Shown here piece after piece: positions 19,527-28,258 of a stretch of 64,000 bases of DNA. This stretch comes from Aliiroseovarius sp. M344 (GTDB lineage Bacteria > Pseudomonadota > Alphaproteobacteria > Rhodobacterales > Rhodobacteraceae). Location of the stretch: contig NZ_CP081153.1 of assembly GCF_025140835.1 (NCBI RefSeq), forward strand, positions 2,803,501-2,867,500. The letters are read 5' to 3'. The position numbers and the translations under genes are program-made. The stretch's first letter is position 1, and each line of letters starts with the position of its first letter. Under the pieces are notes generated by a model that was not told where the DNA came from, made no database searches, and worked only from the letters and a program-made list of their open reading frames with translations.

Positions 19527-20645
19527 ATGCTGATCGGTTGCCCGAAAGAGATCAAACCACAAGAATTCCGCGTCGGACTGACGCCCCCTGCGGCAGGCGA
19601 GGCCATCGCACGCGGCCATTCTGTCATTGTTGAAACCAACGCCGGTGTCGGTGCTGGGTTCATGGATGACGACTATGTCGCCGTGGGCGCAACGGTTCTG
19701 AAAACCGCTGAAGAGGTCTTCGCCAAGGCCGACATGATCGTGAAGGTGAAAGAACCTCAGGCCGCTGAGCGCAAGATGCTTCGCGAAGGTCAGTTGCTGT
19801 TCACTTACCTGCACCTGGCCCCGGACCCCGCGCAAACCAAAGACCTGCTGGACAGCGGCTGTACTGCCATCGCTTATGAAACCGTAACCGACCGCAATGG
19901 TGGCTTGCCTTTGTTGGCCCCAATGTCCGAAGTGGCGGGACGTCTGGCCCCTCAGGTCGGATCTTGGACACTGCAAAAGGCCAATGGCGGCCGCGGCGTT
20001 CTGATGGGTGGCGTGCCCGGTGTTGGCCCAGCGAAGGTCGTTGTGATCGGTGGTGGCGTCGTCGGCACCCACGCTGCGAAAATCGCCGCTGGCATGGGCG
20101 CAGATGTGACCATTCTGGACCGCTCGTTGCCACGCCTTCGTTATCTGGATGATGTTTTTGGTGGCACGTTCAAGAACCAATACTCGACCGCAGCCGCAAC
20201 TGCTGAGCTGATCACCACTGCCGATATGGTCATTGGCGCCGTGCTGATCCCCGGTGCTGCCGCGCCCAAGCTGGTCAGCCGCGCGCAGCTGTCGACCATG
20301 AAACCGGGCGCTGTGCTCGTGGACGTGGCCATCGACCAAGGAGGGTGTTTTGAAACATCGAAAGCCACGACCCATGCGGACCCGATCTATGAAGTCGATG
20401 GCGTGATGCATTACTGCGTGGCCAACATGCCTGGCGCAGTTGCCCGGACGTCGACCATCGCCCTAGGCAACGCGACTATGCCGTTCATGTTGGCGCTGGC
20501 CAGCAAGGGCTGGAAGCAAGCCTGTACAGATGACGAGCACCTGCTGAACGGTCTTAACGTCCATGCTGGCAAACTGACTTATGGCGCAGTTGGCGAAGCG
20601 TTGGGTCTTGACTACATCTCGGGCGCGGATGCTCTGAAAATCTAA
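19527..20645 (+). CDS. ald: Alanine dehydrogenase
   Basis: This 372-residue enzyme interconverts L-alanine and pyruvate plus ammonia with NAD. Visible family features are the start MLIGCPKEIKPQEFRVGLTP cut at the basic KEIKPQEFRVG segment, the KVKEPQ substrate motif, the NAD loop GGGVVGTHAAKIAAGMGA near 172-190 and DVAIDQGG. The length is normal. A GAGGA site lies upstream, and a strong terminator follows. It is divergent from an Lrp-type gene, which suggests alanine-responsive control. Confidence 0.97.
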   Translation: MLIGCPKEIKPQEFRVGLTPPAAGEAIARGHSVIVETNAGVGAGFMDDDYVAVGATVLKTAEEVFAKADMIVKVKEPQAAERKMLREGQLLFTYLHLAPDPAQTKDLLDSGCTAIAYETVTDRNGGLPLLAPMSEVAGRLAPQVGSWTLQKANGGRGVLMGGVPGVGPAKVVVIGGGVVGTHAAKIAAGMGADVTILDRSLPRLRYLDDVFGGTFKNQYSTAAATAELITTADMVIGAVLIPGAAAPKLVSRAQLSTMKPGAVLVDVAIDQGGCFETSKATTHADPIYEVDGVMHYCVANMPGAVARTSTIALGNATMPFMLALASKGWKQACTDDEHLLNGLNVHAGKLTYGAVGEALGLDYISGADALKI

Positions 20646-20663
20646 TTTCGGAAAAAAAAGTCT

Positions 20664-20695
20664 AAAAGCCCTGCCGTCTGGCGGGGCTTTTTTCT
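20664..20695 (+). terminator. Terminator of ald
   Basis: GCCCTGCC and GGCGGGGC pair around a GTCT loop, with AAAA before and TTTTTTCTTT after. The AAAA/TTTT flanks also allow use on the other strand, but no minus-strand gene ends here. Confidence 0.9.
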
Positions 20696-20730
20696 TTGAC
20701 ACCATGCGGGCACGGCAGCACCCTGCCCGC

Positions 20731-21153
20731 ATGCCCGACCCCGCGCCCCCCTTTCAAAACGCACAGGTTGCCGCAGCTTTTGCCGGCTTCCCAACCGGCA
20801 CCCGCGCAGGGCTCTTGGTGTTGCGGGACATGATCTTCGCGACTGCCGACGAGACACCCTTGGTCGGCCGTATTGAAGAGACGCTGAAATGGGGGCAGCC
20901 AGCCTATCTGACCCCCGACAGCAAGTCGGGGACGACGATCCGGCTGGGTGTGCCTAAAACAGGTGGTTTCGCGCTCTATGTTCATTGCCAGACCACGTTG
21001 GTGTCAGAGCACCGTAGCCTTTTCCCCACCGATTTCACCTACGGCGGTAATCGAGCGCTTTTGTTCGACGAAAAACAGGTGCTGCCAAAAGCCCCGCTAC
21101 GTCTGTTTATCCGAAACGCTTTGACCTACCACCTCAAAGGGTCCCAGAAATGA
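20731..21153 (+). CDS. DUF1801 domain protein
   Basis: This 140-residue cytoplasmic protein matches DUF1801 (YdhG-like fold): the EETLKWGQPAYLT motif near the middle, the FALYVHCQTTLV strand, and a C-terminal helix. Function is unknown; the fold is related to Bacillus YdhG and, in plants, to phosphatase-like domains. I place the start at ATG 20731; the frame extends nine codons upstream into the ald terminator. No clear ribosome-binding site is visible. Confidence 0.85.
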   Translation: MPDPAPPFQNAQVAAAFAGFPTGTRAGLLVLRDMIFATADETPLVGRIEETLKWGQPAYLTPDSKSGTTIRLGVPKTGGFALYVHCQTTLVSEHRSLFPTDFTYGGNRALLFDEKQVLPKAPLRLFIRNALTYHLKGSQK

Positions 21154-21158
21154 AAGAA

Positions 21159-21184
21159 GCCCCGCACGTGGCGGGGCCTTTCAG
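21159..21184. terminator. Bidirectional terminator between DUF1801 and tRNA-Met
   Basis: GCCCCGC and GCGGGGC form a 7-bp G+C stem around ACGTG. The plus side is followed by CTTTC and the minus side by TTCTTTC, so it can serve both the DUF1801 gene and the tRNA gene. Confidence 0.75.
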
Positions 21185-21208
21185 CAGCCATTTCTGACTG
21201 GCCTGATG

Positions 21209-21285
21209 TGGTAGCGTGGGGCGGACTTGAACCGCCGACCCCAGCATTATGAGTGCTGTGCTCTAACCGGCTGAGCTACCACGCC
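21209..21285 (-). tRNA. tRNA-Met (CAT), elongator type
   Basis: The minus strand gives a full 77-nt cloverleaf with encoded CCA: acceptor GGCGTGG paired with CCACGCT (one mismatch-tolerant end), D-loop AGCTCAGCCGGTTAGAGC, anticodon loop CTCATAA and T-loop GTTCAAGTC. The anticodon stem and variable region resemble the E. coli elongator tRNA-Met rather than tRNA-Ile2, although a CAT anticodon alone cannot separate them. Confidence 0.95.
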
Positions 21286-21302
21286 ATCTCACATCGGAGG
21301 TC

Positions 21303-21331
21303 GAGATATTCCGGCCCGCCCCAAGTGTCAA
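21303..21331 (-). promoter_or_regulatory. Promoter of tRNA-Met
   Basis: On the minus strand TTGACA and TATCTC are separated by exactly 17 bp, and the -10 ends 18 nt before the mature tRNA. Confidence 0.75.
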
Positions 21332-21380
21332 ACGAAAAACGCTAATTATCTGCGGGCCAATCGGAAAAAGGCGAAATGAA

Positions 21381-21408
21381 AAGGGCGCCCAGCTCAGGGC
21401 GCCCTTGG
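21381..21408 (-). terminator. Terminator of mscL
   Basis: On the minus strand AAGGGCGCCC pairs perfectly with GGGCGCCCTT around a 6-nt loop, followed by TTCATTT. It lies about 20 nt after the mscL stop. Confidence 0.85.
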
Positions 21409-21426
21409 TAGGATCGGTCGGGTCCG

Positions 21427-21855
21427 TTACTTCTTCAATGCGTCGCGGATTTCGGTCAGAAGATCCACTTCGGAGGGACCTGCGGGTGCTTCCTCGGCAA
21501 CTTCCTCTTCAGCGGCGGCAGCGTCTTTAGCCTTGTTGACAAAGCGCACCAGCATAAACACCACATAGGCGATGATCAGGAAGTTGATGATCGCCATAAT
21601 GAACGACCCATATGCGAAGACGGCAGCGCCACCTTCACGGGCAGCTTCCAACGAAGCGCCATCGGCAACATTGCCCGAAAGCACGGCATACATGTTGGTG
21701 AAATCAATCCCCCCCATGAACAGGCCAATGATCGGGTTGATCAGATCAGCCACCAACGAACTGACAATCGCGGTGAACGCAGCACCGATGATGATACCAA
21801 CGGCCATGTCCATGACATTGCCCTTGGCGATAAAGTCTTTGAATTCTTGAAGCAT
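21427..21855 (-). CDS. mscL: Large-conductance mechanosensitive channel
   Basis: This 142-residue inner-membrane channel opens under hypo-osmotic shock. The N-terminal amphipathic helix and first transmembrane segment ([20 protein letters not shown]) and second segment ([20 protein letters not shown]) match MscL, and the C-terminus ends in a short charged helix. The periplasmic loop is Ala/Gly-rich. It is a single gene with its own terminator. Confidence 0.97.
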   Translation of the reverse strand: MLQEFKDFIAKGNVMDMAVGIIIGAAFTAIVSSLVADLINPIIGLFMGGIDFTNMYAVLSGNVADGASLEAAREGGAAVFAYGSFIMAIINFLIIAYVVFMLVRFVNKAKDAAAAEEEVAEEAPAGPSEVDLLTEIRDALKK

Positions 21856-21985
21856 ACTGTCCTCACTACATGCTAGGCGCCGGCTTTTTCCGGCCTCAAT
21901 AGATTCTAGCGTAAAACATTCTCATATGCATATGGTTTTGAGGGGGGAAAATTAATCCCGCCGTACCCATGACTTACTGAATAGC

Positions 21986-22435
21986 CTAACGGCTAAGGCT
22001 GCCCGTCAGGACATAGCGCAGGATCTCGACCACTTGTTGCGGCTCACGGGCGACAGCGAGGGCTGCGGCATTCACCTCTTTCAGGGGGTGATCGTGTTCC
22101 GGCTGTTGCAACACAATCAAAGACTTGCCCTTCGCAGCAGCATATCCCGCATCGAATGCCGCGTTCCACTGACGGTACTTTTCTCCGAAGCGAACGACCA
22201 CAACATCAGCATCTTCAATGGCTTTGCGGGTGCGAATGGCATTGATCATCGCGCCCTTGTGGTCGTGCCAATACTTGTTGTCCTCAGTCCCCAAAATCGC
22301 CACGCCACAATCATCCGACGCATCGTGATCGGTGACTGGGGCCGAGAATGTGACATCCAATCCCTTCGCGCCATCTATGATCTGCTCACGCCAATCGGTG
22401 TGGATTTCGCCGGACAAATAGACGTTCAGGGTCAT
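21986..22435 (-). CDS. YtoQ family protein
   Basis: This 149-residue cytoplasmic protein matches the YtoQ family: it starts LNVYLSGEIHTDWR and contains GTEDNKYWHDHKGAMINAIRTR shortened here to its KYWHDHKGA core. The fold resembles nucleoside 2-deoxyribosyltransferases, but a reaction is not established. A strong GGAGGA site precedes ATG 22435. It follows the pheT terminator and is thus likely a separate transcript. Confidence 0.88.
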   Translation of the reverse strand: MTLNVYLSGEIHTDWREQIIDGAKGLDVTFSAPVTDHDASDDCGVAILGTEDNKYWHDHKGAMINAIRTRKAIEDADVVVVRFGEKYRQWNAAFDAGYAAAKGKSLIVLQQPEHDHPLKEVNAAALAVAREPQQVVEILRYVLTGSLSR

Positions 22436-22451
22436 AGTTTTCCTCCAAATG

Positions 22452-22478
22452 AAAACGCAGCCCCGATGGGCCGCGTTG
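22452..22478 (-). terminator. Terminator of the pheS-pheT operon
   Basis: On the minus strand AACGCGGCCC pairs with GGGCTGCGTT (one G-T pair) around ATCG, followed by TTTCATTT. It starts a few bases past the pheT stop. Confidence 0.85.
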
Positions 22479-22482
22479 TTGG

Positions 22483-24879
22483 TTATCCGCGCAGGACGCC
22501 GCCAGTGGTTTTGGCGACCTTCTCAACGATCTTGGCGCTGACAGCCTCGATGTCCTTGTCGGTCAGGGTTGCGTCACGCGGTTGCAGGCGCACGGTAATG
22601 GCGAGCGACTTCTTACCTTCACCCAAGCTGCCGCCAATGAATTCATCAAAGACATTCACGTCGGCGATCAACGCCTTGTCAGCGCCAATTGCGGCGTTCA
22701 CCAGATTGATGGCCTCCACATCGGCATCCACAACAAAGGCGAAGTCACGTTCAACCGGTTGCAAATCGCTCGCGCCCAGCGCGCCGCGCCCGGTGCCTTT
22801 GGCTTTCGGGAACGGCACTTTCGCCAGATGTACGGCGAACGCCACCACTGGGCCTTTTACGTCCATCTCAGAAATGGATTTCGGGTGCAACTCACCAAAC
22901 GCGCCAAGAACGTTCTTCGGACCCAGGCCCAACTTGGCCGAGCGTCCCGGATGCCACCACGCATTCATATCGCGCAGATATGTCAGTTTGGCAGGCGCGC
23001 CGATAGCGTTCAGCACAGCCTCGACATCAGCCTTGGCGTCATAGGCATCGACCGGGCGGCGCGCGCCGAACCGGTCGCGCGGGCCGGTATGGCCGACAAG
23101 AATGCCGGTGACCATCTGTTCATATTCTTCCGGCTCGCCGCCGCTGAACACGGGACCAACTTCGAACAAGGCCAGATCCATGAAGCCACGCGCTTGGTTG
23201 CGGGCGGCGGCCTGCAGCAGACCAGGTAGAAGCGATGGTCGCATATGGCTCATCTCGGACGAAATCGGGTTTTCCAGCCGTGTAACGTCCGCCCCACCGC
23301 CAAAGCGTTTGGCACTGCCCTCGTCGATGAAGCTATAGGTCACACATTCGTTGTACCCCAACGCCGCCACTGTGCGCCGCGCCATGCCTTCACGCTTCTG
23401 CATCGGTGTCAGGATCGCCTTGGGCACACCCACATGAGTGCGTGTCAGCGGCTTACCAACCAGCTTGGTCAGCGACGCAACACGCGCGACCTCTTCCACC
23501 AGATCGGCCGAACCCTGCACGTCGGGACGCCAGCTTGGCACATGTGCCATGCCGTCCTTGATGGTGAAGCCCAGTGCGGTCAGCGTCTTGCACTGCTCAT
23601 CCGCCGGGATGTCCATACCGACAAGGCTCTGCACCCGGTCAGTATCCAGCTTATAGGCGCGCGAAACGTCAGGCTCGGCCCCAGCGGTCACAACGTCCGA
23701 TGCCTCGCCGCCGCAGAGATCAAGGATCATCTGCGTTGCGGCTTCAATCGCCTGTGCGTTATAGGCCGGGTCGATGCCGCGTTCGTTGCGATAGCGCGCG
23801 TCGGAATTGATCTTCAGCGCACGGCCCGTGCGCGCGATCTGGATCGTGTCCCAGAACGCCGCTTCAAGAAATACATTGGTGGTCGCTTCCGTGCAGCCCG
23901 TGGGCAGACCGCCCATGATGCCGCCGATGGACTCGACGCCGTCATCATCCGAAATGATGACCATACCGGGCGCGAAGGTGTATTCCTTCTCGTCCAGACC
24001 GACCAGCGTTTCGCCCCCCTTTGCGCGATGAACGCGCAGGTCACCTTTGACCTTGTCGGCATCAAACACGTGCAGCGGGCGGTTCATGTCGTAGGTGAAG
24101 AAGTTGGTAATATCCACGAGCGCCGAGATCGGACGCAGACCCACCGCTTTCAGACGCGCCTGCAGCCACGCGGGGCTAGGACCGTTCTTCACGCCCTTGA
24201 TCAGACGCCCCATGAACAACGGGTTGTCGTCGCGCGTATCCTCGTCAATCGTCACGTTGATCGGGCTGGGACCGTTGCCCGCAACCTTGTGGGTTTTCAT
24301 CGCCTTCAGCGTGCCCAAACCGCGCGCGGCCAAGTCACGCGCAATGCCGCGCACGCCCAGCGCATCGGGGCGGTTGGGCGTGATGGCAACATCGATCACC
24401 GGATCGACCTTGGTGGGATCATTTGCGGCAAGCCAATCGATGAAACGTTCGCCCACTTCGCCAGACGGCAGTTCGATGATACCGTCATGTTCTTCTGACA
24501 GTTCCAACTCCCGCTCGGAGGCCATCATGCCGTGGCTTTCGACGCCGCGGATCTTGCCAACGCTCAGCGTAACGTCGATGCCGGGCACATAGTCGCCGGG
24601 CTTGGCAAGGACCACTGTGATACCTTCCCGCGCATTGGGCGCACCGCAGACAATGGTCTTGTCACCTTCGTTGGTTTCCACTGTGCAGACGCGCAAACGA
24701 TCGGCGTCGGGGTGTTTTTCGGCAGACTTCACCTTGGCGAGCGTGAACGCGCCCAGACGGTCCAAGGGGTTGATGATCTCTTCAACCTCTAACCCCAGAT
24801 CGGTCAGAGCCTCGGCGATTTCGTCCACGGACGCCGTGGTGTCGAGGTGGTCTTTCAGCCAGGAGAGTGTGAATTTCAT
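22483..24879 (-). CDS. pheT: Phenylalanine--tRNA ligase subunit beta
   Basis: This 798-residue subunit joins PheS to form the tetrameric enzyme that charges tRNA-Phe. The bacterial layout is visible: N-terminal tRNA-binding EMAP-like domain (about 40-150), B3/B4 editing domain with the CTEATTNVFLEAAFWD region, B5 domain, and a C-terminal anticodon-binding domain ending in LTDKDIEAV. Its ATG overlaps the stop of the ASCH gene by 4 nt. The first 71 bp are repeated 538 bp upstream (25347-25417). Confidence 0.98.
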   Translation of the reverse strand: MKFTLSWLKDHLDTTASVDEIAEALTDLGLEVEEIINPLDRLGAFTLAKVKSAEKHPDADRLRVCTVETNEGDKTIVCGAPNAREGITVVLAKPGDYVPGIDVTLSVGKIRGVESHGMMASERELELSEEHDGIIELPSGEVGERFIDWLAANDPTKVDPVIDVAITPNRPDALGVRGIARDLAARGLGTLKAMKTHKVAGNGPSPINVTIDEDTRDDNPLFMGRLIKGVKNGPSPAWLQARLKAVGLRPISALVDITNFFTYDMNRPLHVFDADKVKGDLRVHRAKGGETLVGLDEKEYTFAPGMVIISDDDGVESIGGIMGGLPTGCTEATTNVFLEAAFWDTIQIARTGRALKINSDARYRNERGIDPAYNAQAIEAATQMILDLCGGEASDVVTAGAEPDVSRAYKLDTDRVQSLVGMDIPADEQCKTLTALGFTIKDGMAHVPSWRPDVQGSADLVEEVARVASLTKLVGKPLTRTHVGVPKAILTPMQKREGMARRTVAALGYNECVTYSFIDEGSAKRFGGGADVTRLENPISSEMSHMRPSLLPGLLQAAARNQARGFMDLALFEVGPVFSGGEPEEYEQMVTGILVGHTGPRDRFGARRPVDAYDAKADVEAVLNAIGAPAKLTYLRDMNAWWHPGRSAKLGLGPKNVLGAFGELHPKSISEMDVKGPVVAFAVHLAKVPFPKAKGTGRGALGASDLQPVERDFAFVVDADVEAINLVNAAIGADKALIADVNVFDEFIGGSLGEGKKSLAITVRLQPRDATLTDKDIEAVSAKIVEKVAKTTGGVLRG
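24809..24879 (-). repeat. Direct repeat copy A (true pheT 5-prime end)
   Basis: The first 71 bp of pheT match 25347-25417 at 67 of 71 positions in the same orientation. This copy is in the functional gene. Confidence 0.95.
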
Positions 24880-25322
24880 GTCTTGTCCTCTGTCTGCATC
24901 GCCGGTCGGCTTGCCAAATCTTCAACCACTTCGAATTTTTCGAACAGCAACATCATCTCGGGATCGAACCCGCCGTTGCGCTCAAAATAGGCCTTATGGC
25001 CCCGCTGCCAGCCTTCCAGCGTTTCGCCCTCGGCGTGGGCCAATTCCTCGGTGACATCGCAAAACCGGACCTGTTCGACCGACTTGGTGCGGATCACCAG
25101 CGCTGGCGTGCCGTCCCAGTTGGCGGCGATATCGCAGCGCCCGACCTGAGGCATCGAGTCCGGGTCGTCCGCGAAGTCACGCAGCGCACCAGAGGTCGCA
25201 TGCTTTTGCCCCGCCCGCACCCGCTTGATCAGCTTGGCCGACAGCTTGGCACTGTCGCCGAACTTGAAGGTTCCGGCGCCGGGATAAGTGACCTGTAGGT
25301 CTTCGATGTCGTCGTCACTCAT
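24876..25322 (-). CDS. ASCH domain protein
   Basis: This 148-residue protein has the ASCH domain pattern: TFKFGDSAKLSAKLIKRVRAG near the start with the conserved K/R, a central VIRTKSVEQVRFCDVTEE strand, and the AHAEGETLEGWQRGHKAYF helix. ASCH proteins bind RNA or modified nucleosides, some acting as amidohydrolases on N4-acetylcytidine. Both ends overlap neighbours by 4 nt: the pheT-like mini-gene upstream and pheT downstream. Its placement within pheS-pheT suggests expression tied to translation. Confidence 0.88.
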   Translation of the reverse strand: MSDDDIEDLQVTYPGAGTFKFGDSAKLSAKLIKRVRAGQKHATSGALRDFADDPDSMPQVGRCDIAANWDGTPALVIRTKSVEQVRFCDVTEELAHAEGETLEGWQRGHKAYFERNGGFDPEMMLLFEKFEVVEDLASRPAMQTEDKT

Positions 25323-25417
25323 TGGGTAAGCTCCGGTTTGGTGCAGGCCTCGGCGATTTCATCCACGGAGGCCGTGGTGTCGAGGTGGTCTTTCAGCCAG
25401 GAGATGGTGAATTTCAT
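25319..25417 (-). pseudogene. pheT 5-prime fragment (32-codon mini-gene)
   Basis: This short frame begins [20 protein letters not shown], almost the same as the start of pheT, then diverges and stops after 32 codons (ending CTKPELTQ). It is probably a duplicated remnant of pheT. It is still open and linked by ATGA overlaps on both sides, so ribosomes may pass through it to reach the ASCH gene. A function of the peptide itself is unlikely. Confidence 0.85.
25347..25417 (-). repeat. Direct repeat copy B (duplicated pheT start)
   Basis: This 71-bp copy differs from 24809-24879 at four positions. Weaker similarity may continue a few codons further (EA-x-T-x-x-x-L shared), suggesting the original duplication was slightly longer. 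Confidence 0.95.
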
Positions 25418-25854
25418 TGTGGCGCTCCAAATTTGTAGACTGCCCAACTCATGGCGAGAGCAGCCAGCACCGAAAGAACAACCGTTGGCAAGTTCTCTCG
25501 AATGTTCGTTCCCCACCTGTGAAGCACGGGAGTGTCGTAGTCTTGAACGTATTCAAACCCCTTGAGTGTGAGATTTAGTGTCCAAGTGTTGGAATGATAT
25601 TGACCGACGGCGAGACGAGCAGTGTCCTCACCCGCCTCGACCAGATCCTCTCTTGCGGCATATGCCATCAAGACGCGAAACTCATCTGAAGTGAAGCTCG
25701 GCGAGCTTTTCAATGTCCAACGGGCTTTGTTTGAAACGTAAGCACCGTCCATCAACGCATTGACAGCCGACGCATACTCCATCCCATCCAATCCAGCCTC
25801 ACCGACCACTGATAGAGCTTGCGCTAGTCGCTCACGTGTAATCGGTAGGCTCAC
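25414..25854 (-). CDS. Unknown tail-anchored membrane protein
   Basis: This 146-residue protein is not recognised. The soluble part (about 1-118) begins with a helical [15 protein letters not shown] segment and has a charged middle. One transmembrane helix, [20 protein letters not shown], lies close to the C-terminus, leaving only GAPQ-type residues behind it, so it looks tail-anchored. Base composition seems more AT-rich than in pheS or pheT. It overlaps pheS and the pheT fragment by 4 nt each. Possible acquired gene; no function is proposed. Confidence 0.75.
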   Translation of the reverse strand: MSLPITRERLAQALSVVGEAGLDGMEYASAVNALMDGAYVSNKARWTLKSSPSFTSDEFRVLMAYAAREDLVEAGEDTARLAVGQYHSNTWTLNLTLKGFEYVQDYDTPVLHRWGTNIRENLPTVVLSVLAALAMSWAVYKFGAPQ

Positions 25855-26924
25855 CTACTCAACCCCCCACGCATCGTCGGCACATCCAACGAGCTAAACC
25901 CGTAATGCCTCAGCCAGCGCAAGTCGCTATCAAAGAACGCGCGCAGGTCGGGGATGCCGTATTTCAGCATGGCGAGACGGTCGATGCCGAGGCCGAAGGC
26001 GAAGCCCTGCCACTCGTCCGGGTTCACGCCCGCCGATTGCAGCACGTGCGGGTGCACCATGCCAGAGCCGAGGATTTCCATCCAGTCGTCGCCCTCGCCC
26101 AGTTTCAGCGTTCCGCCTTCCCATGAACAACGAATGTCGACCTCGGCTGATGGTTCGGTAAAGGGGAAGTGCGAGGCGCGGAAGCGCAGTTCGATGCCGT
26201 CGATTTCAAAGAACGCGCGGCAGAATTCTTCCAGCGTCCATTTCAGGTTCGCCATCGAGATGTCTTTGTCGATCGCCAACCCCTCGACCTGATGGAACAT
26301 CGGGGTGTGGGTCTGGTCGTAGTCGGCACGGTAAACGCGGCCCGGTGCGATCACGCGAATGGGCGCGCCCTGCGCCATCATCGCGCGGATTTGCACGGGG
26401 CTGGTATGGGTGCGCAACACATGCGGTGGACGCTCGTCGCCGTCGGGCATGGTCATATAGAACGTGTCCATCTCGGTCCGGGTCGGGTGCTCTGCCGGGA
26501 TGTTCAGCGCGTCGAAATTGTACCAGTCGCTTTCGATCTGTGGCCCTTCGGCGACCGAAAAGCCCATGTCGCCAAAGATCGCGCTGATTTCCTCGGTGAC
26601 CTGCGAAATCGGGTGGATTGTGCCTTGCCGCTGCGGACGGCCCGGCAAGGTCACGTCCAGCCATTCGGTGCGCAGACGTTCATCCAGCGCGGCATCCGCC
26701 AGCCCGGATTTCTTGGCGGCAATGGCCGAGTTGATCTCGTCCTTCAGGGCGTTCAGCTTGGGACCGGCAACTTGGCGTTCCTCGGGTGTCATCTTGCCCA
26801 ATTCGCGCATTTTCAGGGCCACTTCGCCCTTCTTTCCGACCGCCTGCACGCGGATATCTTCCAGCACGGCTTCGTCAGCCGCATTGCCAATCGCGTCGAG
26901 ATATTTCGTTCTAAGCTCGTCCAT
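25851..26924 (-). CDS. pheS: Phenylalanine--tRNA ligase subunit alpha
   Basis: This 357-residue class II synthetase subunit contains the catalytic core: motif 2 region [19 protein letters not shown] trimmed to [26 protein letters not shown], and motif 3 [18 protein letters not shown]. An N-terminal coiled coil spans about 1-85. The start is ATG 26924 with AAGGGACC upstream. Next in the operon comes a 4-nt overlap with an unknown membrane protein rather than pheT. Confidence 0.98.
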   Translation of the reverse strand: MDELRTKYLDAIGNAADEAVLEDIRVQAVGKKGEVALKMRELGKMTPEERQVAGPKLNALKDEINSAIAAKKSGLADAALDERLRTEWLDVTLPGRPQRQGTIHPISQVTEEISAIFGDMGFSVAEGPQIESDWYNFDALNIPAEHPTRTEMDTFYMTMPDGDERPPHVLRTHTSPVQIRAMMAQGAPIRVIAPGRVYRADYDQTHTPMFHQVEGLAIDKDISMANLKWTLEEFCRAFFEIDGIELRFRASHFPFTEPSAEVDIRCSWEGGTLKLGEGDDWMEILGSGMVHPHVLQSAGVNPDEWQGFAFGLGIDRLAMLKYGIPDLRAFFDSDLRWLRHYGFSSLDVPTMRGGLSR

Positions 26925-27004
26925 GTCGGTCCCTTTGCATCGCACCGCTTCCAGCTAGCGAATGCAGGGCAAAATGGCAAGCGGGCGCAAGCCGGACTTG
27001 GGCC

Positions 27005-28252
27005 TCAGGACAGGTTCAGGGCGTGAAGGCGGCCTTCCAGAAACGCTTTGTCTTCTGGGGCCGAGGCAAGGGTTATCGCTGTGCGGTAACTTTGGGCGGC
27101 GTCCTGTGTGCGGCCCGACCGGGCCAGAAGGTCCGCGCGACAGGCATGATAGGGTTGATACCCTTGCAGTTTGTCATCCCCGCAGAACGTGTCCAGCAGG
27201 GTCAGGCCCGCCTCTGGCCCTTTGGCATAGGACAGCGCGGCCGCCTGATTGATGCGTACGATCGGGTTGGGCTGGCGCTGTGCCAACACGTCATAGAGTG
27301 CCACGATCTGTGGCCAGTCCGTCGCGGCGAAGCTGGCGGCGTTGGCATGCAGCGCATGGATCGCCGCTTGTATCGCATAGGGTCCAGCCGGTCCCATCGA
27401 CAACGCGGTTTCGACCAGTTGGTTGCCTTGGCGGATCTTGGCACGATCCCAACGCGCGCGGTTTTGTGCCTCAAGCGGCAGGAAGGCACCATCTTCCCCC
27501 TTTCGCGCCAACCGACGGCTGTTGCCAAAAAGCATAAGCGCCAGCAGCCCTTTCGCTTCGGCATTGTCAGGCAACAGACCGGTCAGGATGCGTCCCAGGC
27601 GGATCGCCTCGTTCACAAGATCAGCGCGCGACATCTGCCCGTCCGAGGACCAATGCCCCTCGGTAAAGATCAGGTATATCACCCTGAGCACCGCATCTGT
27701 CCGGTCGTGCATATCGTCCGGCTCGGGCAATTTGAAAGCGATCCCGGCGGCACGTAGCTTCTTTTTCGCACGGGTCAGACGGGCCGCCATGGCATCGGTC
27801 TTGTCCAGGAATGCCCCGGCAATCTCGGCGGTGGTCAGCCCGCCCAATGCGCGCAGCGTCAGCGCGACCCGCGACTTTTCTTCAAGCGCCGGGTGGCAGC
27901 AGGTATAGATAAGTTCAAGTCGGTGGTCCGGGATCAGCATCGGCGCATCCTTTGGATCATCGCGGTGCTGGTCCAGCCAAAGGGCCAGCTCGCCGGACTT
28001 GCGTTCAGCAGTTTCACCCCGCCGTATTCGATCAAGCGCCTTGCGGCGCGCGACCGTAATCATCCAAGCGTCCGGATTGCGGGGCGCGCCATTTTTGGGC
28101 CATGCCTCAAGTGCCGAAACAACGGCGTCCTGCAAGCTGTCTTCGGCCAAGGCGTAGTCGCCAATCGACGACACCAATGACGACAGGATGCGCGCCCAGT
28201 CTTCGCGGATCAATCGCGCGACAAGCGTCTGAACTTCGACTGGGGGCAGCAT
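27005..28252 (-). CDS. ECF42-type RNA polymerase sigma factor with C-terminal DUF6596 domain
   Basis: This 415-residue protein has sigma region 2 (about 10-75, SLQDAVVSALEAWPKNG), region 4 (about 105-160, LRALGGLTTAEIAGAF) and a long C-terminal extension with the DUF6596 part (VLRVIYLIFTEGHW) and TPR-like helices. This layout plus the DGPF/YCII gene directly upstream is diagnostic of group ECF42. No anti-sigma factor is seen; activity is thought to depend on the C-terminal extension. ATG 28252 lies 6 nt after the partner stop. Confidence 0.93.
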   Translation of the reverse strand: MLPPVEVQTLVARLIREDWARILSSLVSSIGDYALAEDSLQDAVVSALEAWPKNGAPRNPDAWMITVARRKALDRIRRGETAERKSGELALWLDQHRDDPKDAPMLIPDHRLELIYTCCHPALEEKSRVALTLRALGGLTTAEIAGAFLDKTDAMAARLTRAKKKLRAAGIAFKLPEPDDMHDRTDAVLRVIYLIFTEGHWSSDGQMSRADLVNEAIRLGRILTGLLPDNAEAKGLLALMLFGNSRRLARKGEDGAFLPLEAQNRARWDRAKIRQGNQLVETALSMGPAGPYAIQAAIHALHANAASFAATDWPQIVALYDVLAQRQPNPIVRINQAAALSYAKGPEAGLTLLDTFCGDDKLQGYQPYHACRADLLARSGRTQDAAQSYRTAITLASAPEDKAFLEGRLHALNLS

Positions 28253-28258
28253 CAGGGA

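Noticed and set aside
23245..24498. Plus-strand frame of 417 codons opposite pheT
   Set aside because: It is a His/Arg-rich antisense shadow of a fully recognisable pheT.
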